In this document: piece after piece, positions 1 through 5,162 of the stretch | Numbering within the stretch: position 1 is the stretch's first letter | Layout: each line of letters starts with the position of its first letter | Source: Janthinobacterium lividum | GTDB taxonomy: Bacteria > Pseudomonadota > Gammaproteobacteria > Steroidobacterales > Steroidobacteraceae | Assembly (NCBI GenBank): GCA_943327025.2 | Contig: CALPVO020000199.1 | Coordinates: 1-5,162 of the forward strand | Direction of reading: 5' to 3' | DNA: 5,162 bases | Position numbers and translations under genes: made by a program | The notes under the pieces: generated by a model | Told to the model about the DNA's origin: nothing | Seen by the model: the letters and a program-made list of their open reading frames with translations, nothing else | Databases searched by the model: none

Positions 1-1053
1 CCCCACAATGAGGTTCGGCAAAGTGACCGACAGGTAAACGTCGCCCTCACGCGTCAATTCCACACGCGTTAGCGCCGTACTGGCTTCGCACACGCAAGCG
101 ACATCCTGACCGCAGGCGATGAACAGCGCGGCCACGGCATTGGCCGCGTTGCCTTGCAGGCCCGTGGCCCCGCTCTGCGCCATACCGCCCACGGCTTGCT
201 GCCAACAACGCACCATGGCCGCCGGATCCGCGCGCCAATAGCCCCGCAGCACCTTGGGGGACAAAACGATCTCCGCGCTCGCATTGCGGCCACGAGCGCC
301 GCGGAATGCCATGGCGGTAGCGCGCTTGTCGCCGGACAGCGCAGACTCCACGAGCCAAGTGAGTGGCTTCTGTGCCGCATTGGCCAGCAGGCACTCGCAG
401 ACCGCTTGGGCACCCGCGGTGACCATGTTTTGGCCAGCGGCATCGCCCGTAGCGAACTCGAGCATCACATAGACGGTATTGCCGATGACTGCCGGGTGTA
501 CCTCGCGCAAGCGACAGAAACGGGAAGTACTACGCACCGCTTCTTCCAGTTGCGCGCGGAGGCGATGAACCTCACTGACGAATGCCGCGGCCGTCGGCAG
601 GTCGGCAAACTCGAAGCACGGCGCGCGACCAACGCGTTCGTCGGTGACCGCGGTGCGGGCCCCGCCCGAACGGTTCATGGCGTTGAAAGCGTGCTGGAAT
701 GACGCCACCAATGTGCCTTCGCTGGTGGCGAAGGGCACGAAGAAGTCCCCCTTGGCCTGAACCCCCTGCACCTTCAACGGCCCAGCCACACCAATAGGTA
801 CGCGGGCGTACCCGATATGTCCCTCGATGGAGCCCGCCAACCGGGCGGGGTCGAGGTCTGGCGCACTACCCGCCAAATGGTCGACGGCATAGCCGTCAAG
901 CCGCAGTCGCGCCAGACGGGCCGCAGTAGCCTCGCTGGAACATTCAGCGGTGGCCGGCAAGCGGCGCGGGGCAGCAGCAGGAGCTTCACCGGCGCCGATC
1001 GCGCCAGCAGAGCCAGTCGGGCCAGTCGCGCCGTGGGACGTTTCAGAGTTCAT
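1..1053 (-). CDS. HMG-CoA reductase, class I-like, C-terminus cut by window edge
   Basis: Probable cytosolic 3-hydroxy-3-methylglutaryl-CoA reductase, which makes mevalonate from HMG-CoA with NAD(P)H. The frame is open for 351 codons from ATG 1053-1051 to the left edge, and an in-frame stop lies 9 bases upstream (1065-1063). Seen: IGYARVPIGVAGPL at residues 80-93 (substrate-binding region), ATSEGTLVAS at 109-118 with E112, GDAAGQNMVT at 203-212 (cofactor-binding DAMGMNM-type motif), GDKR at 241-244 with K243, and ACGQDVA at 313-319 with D317. These match the catalytic Glu, Lys and Asp of class I enzymes with near-identical spacing; the catalytic His would lie beyond the edge. Residues 8-30 are a Gly/Ala/Pro-rich tail, and there is no membrane segment, unlike the eukaryotic enzyme. 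Odd: the usual CTDKKPAAIN and YNAHAAN segments read SGDKRATAMA and LQGNAAN, so this is a divergent branch. It is transcribed away from the metal-export genes. Family confident; exact activity less so. Confidence 0.88.
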   Translation of the reverse strand, partial: MNSETSHGATGPTGSAGAIGAGEAPAAAPRRLPATAECSSEATAARLARLRLDGYAVDHLAGSAPDLDPARLAGSIEGHIGYARVPIGVAGPLKVQGVQAKGDFFVPFATSEGTLVASFQHAFNAMNRSGGARTAVTDERVGRAPCFEFADLPTAAAFVSEVHRLRAQLEEAVRSTSRFCRLREVHPAVIGNTVYVMLEFATGDAAGQNMVTAGAQAVCECLLANAAQKPLTWLVESALSGDKRATAMAFRGARGRNASAEIVLSPKVLRGYWRADPAAMVRCWQQAVGGMAQSGATGLQGNAANAVAALFIACGQDVACVCEASTALTRVELTREGDVYLSVTLPNLIVG

Positions 1054-1058
1054 GCCCC

Positions 1059-1087
1059 ATTTTCAGCCCCTTCGAGCGCCGTTTCAA
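1059..1087 (-). promoter_or_regulatory. Candidate sigma-70 promoter for HMG-CoA reductase gene
   Basis: Read on the minus strand, TTGAAA (1087-1082, 5/6 to the -35 consensus) is followed after exactly 17 bases by GAAAAT (1064-1059, 4/6 to the -10 consensus). A start seven bases downstream would fall at about 1052, on the ATG at 1053, implying a leaderless or nearly leaderless mRNA. No convincing Shine-Dalgarno sequence sits at normal distance; the nearest purine run, GAAGGGG, is about 17 bases from the ATG. Prediction by eye only. Confidence 0.4.
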
Positions 1088-1090
1088 CCC

Positions 1091-1103
1091 GCAATGTCAT
1101 TGC
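1091..1103. promoter_or_regulatory. Perfect 13-bp palindrome, candidate operator
   Basis: GCAATG-T-CATTGC is a perfect inverted repeat with 6-bp arms and a 1-base centre. It lies in the 86-bp divergent intergenic region, overlaps the proposed -35 box of the plus-strand promoter (1100-1105), and starts 3 bases beyond the proposed -35 box of the minus-strand promoter. A repressor bound here could act on both genes. I do not recognise it as a known MntR, Fur or Zur site, and a short palindrome can occur by chance. Confidence 0.35.
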
Positions 1104-1128
1104 CGCCTCTTGGGGGGTCCTATATCCT
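1100..1128 (+). promoter_or_regulatory. Candidate sigma-70 promoter for the metal-export operon
   Basis: TTGCCG (1100-1105, 4/6) and TATCCT (1123-1128, 4/6) are 17 bases apart. TATATC at 1121 is an alternative -10 box with 15-base spacing. A start near 1135 would leave only about five untranslated bases before ATG 1140. That fits the lack of a Shine-Dalgarno sequence: the bases before the ATG are CCTCCCCGCGCACC. This would be the only visible promoter for the genes downstream to 5162. Prediction by eye only. Confidence 0.4.
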
Positions 1129-1139
1129 CCCCGCGCACC

Positions 1140-1715
1140 ATGGAAGCATTCCTCTTCTCGACAGGCGTGGTTGCCCTCGCCGAAATTGGCGACAAGACCC
1201 AACTGCTGGCCTTTCTGCTCGCGGCCAAGTTTCGTAAGCCCGGTCCCATCATCCTCGGCATCCTGCTGGCGACCCTCGCCAACCACGGCTTTGCTGGCGC
1301 CATCGGCACGCTACTCACCACTTGGATGAGCCCCGGCACCCTCCGGTGGGTCCTCGGCATTTCGTTCATCGCCATGGGCGCCTGGATTTTAGTGCCGGAC
1401 AAAATCGACGACGAAAAGGCCAGCTTGACGCGTTTTGGCATATTCGGGACCACACTCGTCGCCTTCTTTCTGGCCGAGATGGGCGACAAGACCCAAATAG
1501 CCACCGTGGCGCTAGCGGCGAAGTACCACGCGTTCTTTCCGGTGGTGGCGGGTACTACGCTCGGCATGCTCCTCGCCAACGTTCCGGCGGTAGTATTGGG
1601 CGACCGTCTCGCCGGACGAATGCCCGTGAAACTGGTACACCGTATTGCAGCCGCCCTCTTTGCGCTGCTCGGCGTGGCCACGCTGCTCGGCGCCGGCAAG
1701 TCCTTCGGTCTCTGA
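1140..1715 (+). CDS. UPF0016/GDT1/TMEM165-family membrane protein, putative Mn2+ exporter
   Basis: A 191-residue inner-membrane protein of the UPF0016 (GDT1/TMEM165) family of cation transporters. The bacterial member MneA of Vibrio cholerae exports manganese, so Mn2+ efflux is the likely role; yeast Gdt1 and human TMEM165 handle Ca2+/Mn2+. The family hallmark is present twice, as expected for its internal duplication: EIGDKT at residues 15-20 and EMGDKT at 113-118. Each lies in a hydrophobic helix, with about six helices in all, split by a charged middle loop around residues 87-98 (DKIDDEKASLTR). Length is normal for bacterial members. ATG 1140 is preferred over an in-frame TTG at 1110 because it places the first motif at the usual distance from the N-terminus and fits the near-leaderless promoter. 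The next gene, another metal exporter, starts 13 bases after the stop. Substrate is inferred from the family. Confidence 0.92.
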   Translation: MEAFLFSTGVVALAEIGDKTQLLAFLLAAKFRKPGPIILGILLATLANHGFAGAIGTLLTTWMSPGTLRWVLGISFIAMGAWILVPDKIDDEKASLTRFGIFGTTLVAFFLAEMGDKTQIATVALAAKYHAFFPVVAGTTLGMLLANVPAVVLGDRLAGRMPVKLVHRIAAALFALLGVATLLGAGKSFGL

Positions 1716-1728
1716 AGTGCACCGCCCC

Positions 1729-2769
1729 ATGCAACACGACCCCGCCCACTCGCACGATTTCGACCACGGCAACCGAGCGGCCGAGCGCGGTACGCGCCTG
1801 GTGTTGTGGATTACCTTGGCGATGATGGTCGGTGAAATTATTGCCGGCCTGAGCTACCGCTCCATGGCCCTGCTGGCGGACGGCTGGCACATGGGGTCGC
1901 ATGCCGTGGCCATCGGTCTGAGCACCTTTGCCTATACCTCGGCCCGCAAACTCGCCGCCGACCCGCGCTTCGCCTTCGGTAGCTGGAAAATTGAGGTATT
2001 GGCAGGCTACACCAGCGCAGTGTTCCTGCTGGGTGTAGCGGCCCTGATGGTCGTGGCGAGTATTGAGCGCTTGCTGTTCCCCGCGGCCATCCATTACCAG
2101 CAAGCGCTGTGGGTGGCTCTCGTCGGTCTGGTCGTCAACCTGGTGTGTGCCTGGATTCTCAGTCGCGCCGGACACCACCACCACCATGGACACGGCCATG
2201 GCCCTAGTCACGGGCACGGGCACGGGCATGGGCATGACGATGGACACGCTCACGACCATGGGCACCACCATGATCATGACCACGCTCATAATGATGGGCA
2301 CACTCACCACACGCCGCATTCGCCAGATGGTGACCTGAACTTGAATGCCGCACGGCTACACGTCATCGCCGACGCAGCCACTTCGGTGCTTGCCATCGTC
2401 GCCTTGCTGGGCGGCATGCGCTTCGGTTGGGCGTGGCTGGACCCAGTCATGGGCTTGGTGGGTGCGGTGCTGGTAACACGGTGGGCGGTCGGCTTGCTCC
2501 GCGAAGGCGGCCGCATCTTGCTCGACCGTGAGATGGACCACCCCTTGGCTCGGGAACTCCGCGGCGTCGTCGCCCACCTTCCCGAAGCCAACATGACGCG
2601 AGTCACCGACCTCCACGTCTGGCGGGTGGGACGTCACCAGTTCGCCTGCGTGCTGCGCTTGGCGACCACCGCGCCCACCCTCACCGCCCGGGACGTTCGC
2701 GGGCACCTCGCCCACTTTCCCGCGCTGGTCCATGCGACCGTGGAAATCGACTACAGTCCCACCCCATGA
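1729..2769 (+). CDS. dmeF: DmeF-like cation diffusion facilitator (divalent metal efflux)
   Basis: An inner-membrane CDF antiporter of 346 residues that most resembles DmeF, the Co2+/Ni2+ exporter type; Zn2+ is also possible. Evidence for DmeF: a histidine-bearing N-terminus (HSHDFDH, residues 7-13) and, in the second helix, ADGWHMGSH (50-58), giving an HxxxH site (H54, H58) where Zn-type CDFs have HxxxD. The fifth helix keeps HVIAD (211-215). Between helices 4 and 5 lies a long His-rich loop (149-197, 25 His in 49 residues), thought to buffer or sense metal. The C-terminal cytosolic domain carries the conserved VTDLHVWRVG (292-301). ATG 1729 is chosen because it gives the complete DmeF-type N-terminus; the frame opens further upstream only inside the preceding gene. 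There is no clear Shine-Dalgarno, so translation is probably coupled to that gene. The stop overlaps the next start as ATGA. No DmeR-type regulator is adjacent. CDF certain, subfamily probable. Confidence 0.93.
   Translation: MQHDPAHSHDFDHGNRAAERGTRLVLWITLAMMVGEIIAGLSYRSMALLADGWHMGSHAVAIGLSTFAYTSARKLAADPRFAFGSWKIEVLAGYTSAVFLLGVAALMVVASIERLLFPAAIHYQQALWVALVGLVVNLVCAWILSRAGHHHHHGHGHGPSHGHGHGHGHDDGHAHDHGHHHDHDHAHNDGHTHHTPHSPDGDLNLNAARLHVIADAATSVLAIVALLGGMRFGWAWLDPVMGLVGAVLVTRWAVGLLREGGRILLDREMDHPLARELRGVVAHLPEANMTRVTDLHVWRVGRHQFACVLRLATTAPTLTARDVRGHLAHFPALVHATVEIDYSPTP
2173..2319 (+). repeat. His-rich loop region with tandem CAYGGG hexamers
   Basis: This stretch encodes the histidine-rich cytosolic loop of the DmeF-like exporter. 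It is built of imperfect His-Gly, His-Asp and His-Ala codon pairs. The clearest tandem array is CAC/CAT-GGG at 2209-2235. Low complexity makes it prone to slippage, so loop length may vary between strains without changing frame. Confidence 0.7.
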
Positions 2770-3710
2770 CAGCGACAACCTCCGCCATCCAACCGGTTGA
2801 CCTCGCGCAGTACGACACCGACTTCCATGGCTTCGCTGCAGCCATGGGCGCGTCCTATGCACGCTACGGGTTCGCCGTCATCGCCAACCACGGGCTACCA
2901 CCGGCATTGGTCGATGGCACGCTGGACCGCTTTCAGCAGTTCTTCGCGCTCCCGGAAGCTACCAAGCGTCGCTACCACGTCCCGGGGCAAGGCGGCGCCC
3001 GCGGCTACACACCCTTCGGTATCGAAACCGCCAAGGGCGCCACCCATCGCGACCTGAAAGAGTTCTGGCATCTAGGTCGAGAATTGCCCGCCGGGCATGC
3101 CTACCGCCGGTTCATGCCAGATAATCTGTGGGTAGCCGAGGTCCCCGGCTTTCAGGAACACGCCTATGGCCTGTTCGAGGCCTTTGATGCACTAGGCGCT
3201 CGCTTGCTGCGTTCCATCGCCTGTTTCCTCGAACTCCCGCTGGACTATTTTGCGGACAAGGTGCAGTTGGGGAACAGTGTGCTGCGGGTTCTGCACTACC
3301 CACCCGTGCCGGCGGGTGCGGTCGGGGTGCGGGCTGGCGCCCACGAAGACATTAACGTCATCACCCTGTTGCTAGGCGCCGAGGAAGCGGGCCTGCAAGT
3401 GCAGGACCGCGACGGTGAATGGCTGGCGATCAATCCGCCACCGCATTGCGTGGTCGTCAACATCGGCGACATGCTGCAACGCTTGACCAATCATCGTCTG
3501 CCCTCCACCACGCACCGCGTCATCAACCCGACACCGGACCGCGCCAGCCGCGCGCGTTGGTCGCTACCCTACTTCCTGCACTTCAACCCGGACTTCACCA
3601 TTCGCACATTGCCGTCGTGCGTGGATTCGGCTCACCCGGACCGTTATCCGGAGCCGATCACTGCCGACGAATACCTGCAGGAACGGCTGCGCGAAATCAA
3701 ATTGCTCTGA
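2766..3710 (+). CDS. Fe(II)/2-oxoglutarate-dependent oxygenase, isopenicillin N synthase family
   Basis: A soluble 314-residue non-haem iron oxygenase. The N-terminal dioxygenase domain (about residues 8-115) has the typical YGFAVIANHGLP (34-45). The catalytic jelly-roll (about 170-275) has RVLHYPP (174-180), the iron ligands H193 and D195 in AHEDIN plus H250 in TTHRVINP, and RWS (264-266), the Arg-x-Ser that binds the 2-oxoglutarate carboxylate. All residues needed for activity are present and length is normal. The family includes IPNS, flavonol synthase, ACC oxidase, gibberellin oxidases and fungal thymine 7-hydroxylase, so the substrate cannot be named from sequence; an IPNS role is unlikely because no beta-lactam genes are near. 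The start overlaps the stop of the metal exporter as ATGA with no Shine-Dalgarno, which suggests translational coupling. A nucleoside importer and thymidine kinase follow, making a nucleoside or base substrate possible but unproven. Confidence 0.9.
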   Translation: MTATTSAIQPVDLAQYDTDFHGFAAAMGASYARYGFAVIANHGLPPALVDGTLDRFQQFFALPEATKRRYHVPGQGGARGYTPFGIETAKGATHRDLKEFWHLGRELPAGHAYRRFMPDNLWVAEVPGFQEHAYGLFEAFDALGARLLRSIACFLELPLDYFADKVQLGNSVLRVLHYPPVPAGAVGVRAGAHEDINVITLLLGAEEAGLQVQDRDGEWLAINPPPHCVVVNIGDMLQRLTNHRLPSTTHRVINPTPDRASRARWSLPYFLHFNPDFTIRTLPSCVDSAHPDRYPEPITADEYLQERLREIKLL

Positions 3711-3741
3711 ACCGGGCACGAAGACGAACACGAACAACACC
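3711..3741 (+). repeat. T-free spacer with three ACGAAS hexamers before nupC
   Basis: The first 31 bases of the 45-bp gap between the oxygenase and nupC contain no T. They hold ACGAA three times at a 6-base period (3718-3722, 3724-3728, 3730-3734). No terminator hairpin or promoter is visible, so transcription probably reads through. An A/C-rich, weakly structured leader would leave the nupC ribosome site exposed. It may simply be decayed or neutral sequence. Confidence 0.4.
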
Positions 3742-3743
3742 TT

Positions 3744-3748
3744 GGGGA
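3744..3748 (+). promoter_or_regulatory. Shine-Dalgarno of nupC
   Basis: GGGGA lies 7 bases before ATG 3756 and fixes this start. It is the only clear ribosome-binding site among the genes in the window, which suggests nupC is initiated independently while its upstream neighbours rely on coupling or a leaderless start. Confidence 0.6.
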
Positions 3749-3755
3749 AACCACG

Positions 3756-5012
3756 ATGAACTGGATGCTCTACCTTCAAGCCCTGTTGGGCATAGCGGTC
3801 TTCATCGCCCTCGCCATGCCGTTCAGTTCCAATCGTCGCGGCATCCGCTGGCCGTTGGTGGCTGGCGCCGTCGTCCTGCAGTTCGTCATCTGCATCCTGC
3901 TGCTGAAAGTACCGGTCATCAGCGAGGGCTTTGCCTACGTCAACGACGCCGTCAGTGCACTGGGCGATGCCACGCGTAAGGGCACCAGCTTCGTCTATGG
4001 CTATCTGGGGGGTGGCGACAAGCCTTTCGAGGTGACCAACCCAAACGCCGTCGTCACTTTTGCCTTTCAGGTACTGCCGCTCGTCATCGTCATGAGCGCG
4101 CTCTCTGCAGTGCTTTGGTACTGGCGCATCCTGCCGGCCGTAGTGAAGGGTATTTCTTTCGTGTTCGAACGCGTGTTGGCCACCCGTGGGCCTGCCGGGC
4201 TAGGCGCCACCGCGAACATCTTCATGGGCCAGGTGGAAGCGCCACTGCTGGTACGCCCATACATCGCTACCATGACGCGCTATGAACTGCTCATCCTGAT
4301 GACCGCCGGCATGGCCACCATCGCCGGTTCGGTCATGGTCATCTATGCCGCCATGCTGGGCGCACAGTTCCAGAACGTGCTTTCCCACCTGTTGATCAAG
4401 TCGATCATGTCGGTGCCCGCGTCCATTCTCTTCGCCCACGTGCTGCTGCCAGAAACCACTTCCTCTGAACTCGACGGTGGCAAGGCGCCGCGCATCTACG
4501 AAGGCACCATGGACGCCATCAGTCGCGGCACTGCCGATGGCCTGAACATCTACCTGAATATCTTGGCCATCCTCATCGTGCTCATCGCCTTCGTGGCGCT
4601 GGTGAACGGCGCGGTAGGCATGCTGCCTGAAGTGGCCGGGGCGCCGCTTTCGCTGGAACGCGTCGCCGGCTGGATTTTTGCGCCCATGGCGTGGCTGATG
4701 GGTATTCCCTGGGCAGAGGCCACCGTCGCCGGCAGCCTGCTCGGCGTCAAGACCGTGCTGAACGAATTCATCGCCTACTTGAACTTGGCACAAGTGCCGG
4801 CCAGCGCACTGTCGGACCGGAGCCGGCTCATCACCATCTATGCCCTATGCGGTTTCGCGAATTTCGCCAGCATCGGCATCCAGATCAGTGGCATCGGCGC
4901 CATGGCGCCGGAGCGCCGCGGCGATTTGTCCGACTTGGCCCTGCGGGCCCTGCTTGCGGCAACACTGGCCTCCTGCATGACCGGCGCCATCGTCGGTATC
5001 GTCGCTTACTGA
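3756..5012 (+). CDS. nupC: NupC-type concentrative nucleoside transporter (CNT family)
   Basis: A 418-residue inner-membrane symporter that imports nucleosides using the proton or sodium gradient. Domain order is that of the family: N-terminal helices (about 1-55), the gate region (about 100-200) and the C-terminal nucleoside-transporter domain (about 200-415). Seen: [12 protein letters not shown] at residues 158-169 (base-binding motif, usually GQTEAPL in the forms I recall best), the CNT signature [12 protein letters not shown] at 330-341 with N336 and E337 (ribose binding), and [10 protein letters not shown] at 366-375 with F367, N369 and S372, corresponding to ribose-contacting residues in the Vibrio cholerae CNT structure. 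These motifs look closer to vcCNT and animal CNTs than to E. coli NupC, so substrate range should not be copied from E. coli. Length is normal. Thymidine kinase starts 16 bases downstream, so thymidine or other pyrimidine nucleosides are likely cargo. Confidence 0.93.
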   Translation: MNWMLYLQALLGIAVFIALAMPFSSNRRGIRWPLVAGAVVLQFVICILLLKVPVISEGFAYVNDAVSALGDATRKGTSFVYGYLGGGDKPFEVTNPNAVVTFAFQVLPLVIVMSALSAVLWYWRILPAVVKGISFVFERVLATRGPAGLGATANIFMGQVEAPLLVRPYIATMTRYELLILMTAGMATIAGSVMVIYAAMLGAQFQNVLSHLLIKSIMSVPASILFAHVLLPETTSSELDGGKAPRIYEGTMDAISRGTADGLNIYLNILAILIVLIAFVALVNGAVGMLPEVAGAPLSLERVAGWIFAPMAWLMGIPWAEATVAGSLLGVKTVLNEFIAYLNLAQVPASALSDRSRLITIYALCGFANFASIGIQISGIGAMAPERRGDLSDLALRALLAATLASCMTGAIVGIVAY

Positions 5013-5028
5013 AAAAGCCAGCAAGCCC

Positions 5029-5162
5029 GTGGCCAAGCTCTACTTCTATTACTCGACCATGAATGCCGGCAAGAGCACAGCCTTGCTGCAGGCGAGCCAC
5101 AACTACGGCGAGCGTGGCATGCGCACGCTCGTCTATACGGCGCAACTGGACGACCGTGGCGG
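5029..5162 (+). CDS. tdk: Thymidine kinase, N-terminal 44 codons, cut by window edge
   Basis: Start of the cytosolic type II thymidine kinase, which phosphorylates thymidine to dTMP with ATP in pyrimidine salvage. The visible residues include [15 protein letters not shown] (3-17), with the P-loop MNAGKST, followed by [20 protein letters not shown] (19-38) and the DDR motif (40-42). They match E. coli Tdk closely as I recall it. The start is GTG at 5029, giving the standard [10 protein letters not shown]-terminus; no ATG occurs in frame before the P-loop. There is no strong Shine-Dalgarno in the 16-bp gap after nupC, so coupling to nupC is likely. Together the two genes make an import-and-trap pair for thymidine. 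The lid and zinc-binding regions lie beyond the edge and cannot be assessed. Confidence 0.93.
   Translation, partial: MAKLYFYYSTMNAGKSTALLQASHNYGERGMRTLVYTAQLDDRG

Noticed and set aside
154..702. 182-residue plus-strand frame opposite the reductase
   Set aside because: The minus-strand frame has clear HMG-CoA reductase motifs through the whole stretch; this frame has none.
1112..1132. Hairpin GGGGGG / CCTCCCC as a terminator
   Set aside because: The stem is only six pairs with a wobble, there is no T tract, and it overlaps the proposed -10 box just before a start codon.
1110..1139. Upstream TTG start for the UPF0016 gene
   Set aside because: It would add ten residues (GGPISSPRT-like) with no hydrophobic or family character and no ribosome site; ATG 1140 gives the usual N-terminus.
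1054..1139. yybP-ykoY manganese riboswitch, often found before UPF0016 genes
   Set aside because: The region is only 86 bases, I cannot find the conserved internal-loop sequences, and the proposed transcript starts too close to the ATG.
1555..2319. 254-residue antisense reading frame opposite the CDF gene
   Set aside because: It is a shadow of the GC-rich and His-repeat coding frame, starts with low-complexity Val/Met/Pro repeats created by the CAYGGN codons, and shows no recognisable domain.
2766..3710. True isopenicillin N synthase (beta-lactam biosynthesis)
   Set aside because: The motifs are shared by the whole oxygenase superfamily, and no ACV synthetase or other beta-lactam gene is nearby.
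4200..4793. 197-residue antisense frame opposite nupC
   Set aside because: Composition is typical of a complement frame (rich in His, Gln, Asp, Gly), and the sense strand encodes an intact transporter.

Overview
The window is GC-rich, densely coding DNA from what looks like a gammaproteobacterium. The thymidine kinase N-terminus at the right edge is very close to the enterobacterial protein as I remember it. The high GC and the gene mix (DmeF-type metal exporter, IPNS-like oxygenase, CNT nucleoside transporter, Tdk) suggest Xanthomonadales/Lysobacterales or a nearby order. That placement is inference from recalled families, not from a search.

Layout: positions 1-1053 hold the N-terminal 351 residues of an HMG-CoA reductase on the minus strand, cut by the left edge. 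A short divergent intergenic region (1054-1139) follows. It carries promoter-like boxes for both directions and a perfect 13-bp palindrome. Five genes then run on the plus strand: a UPF0016/GDT1/TMEM165-family putative Mn2+ exporter (1140-1715), a DmeF-like cation diffusion facilitator with a histidine-rich loop (1729-2769), an Fe(II)/2-oxoglutarate-dependent oxygenase of the isopenicillin N synthase fold (2766-3710), a NupC/CNT nucleoside transporter (3756-5012), and the first 44 codons of thymidine kinase (5029 to the right edge). The gaps between them are 13, -4, 45 and 16 bp with no visible terminator, so they may form one transcript. Only nupC has a clear Shine-Dalgarno sequence.

Two themes can be read. 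The first two plus-strand genes both look like divalent-metal efflux (Mn; Co/Ni/Zn). The last two form a thymidine/pyrimidine nucleoside salvage pair: import, then phosphorylation. The oxygenase joins them. It overlaps the metal exporter by ATGA and lies just upstream of the nucleoside importer. Its substrate cannot be read from the sequence, but a nucleoside or nucleobase is a testable idea because fungal thymine 7-hydroxylase belongs to the same superfamily. The HMG-CoA reductase keeps the catalytic Glu, Lys and Asp but departs from the classical class I motifs around them, and no other mevalonate gene is in view.

I see no mobile element, CRISPR array, tRNA, rRNA or phage signature. Most of the window is ordinary housekeeping or accessory metabolism. 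The points most worth checking are the divergent HMG-CoA reductase, the paired near-leaderless promoters around a palindrome, and the oxygenase-nucleoside linkage.
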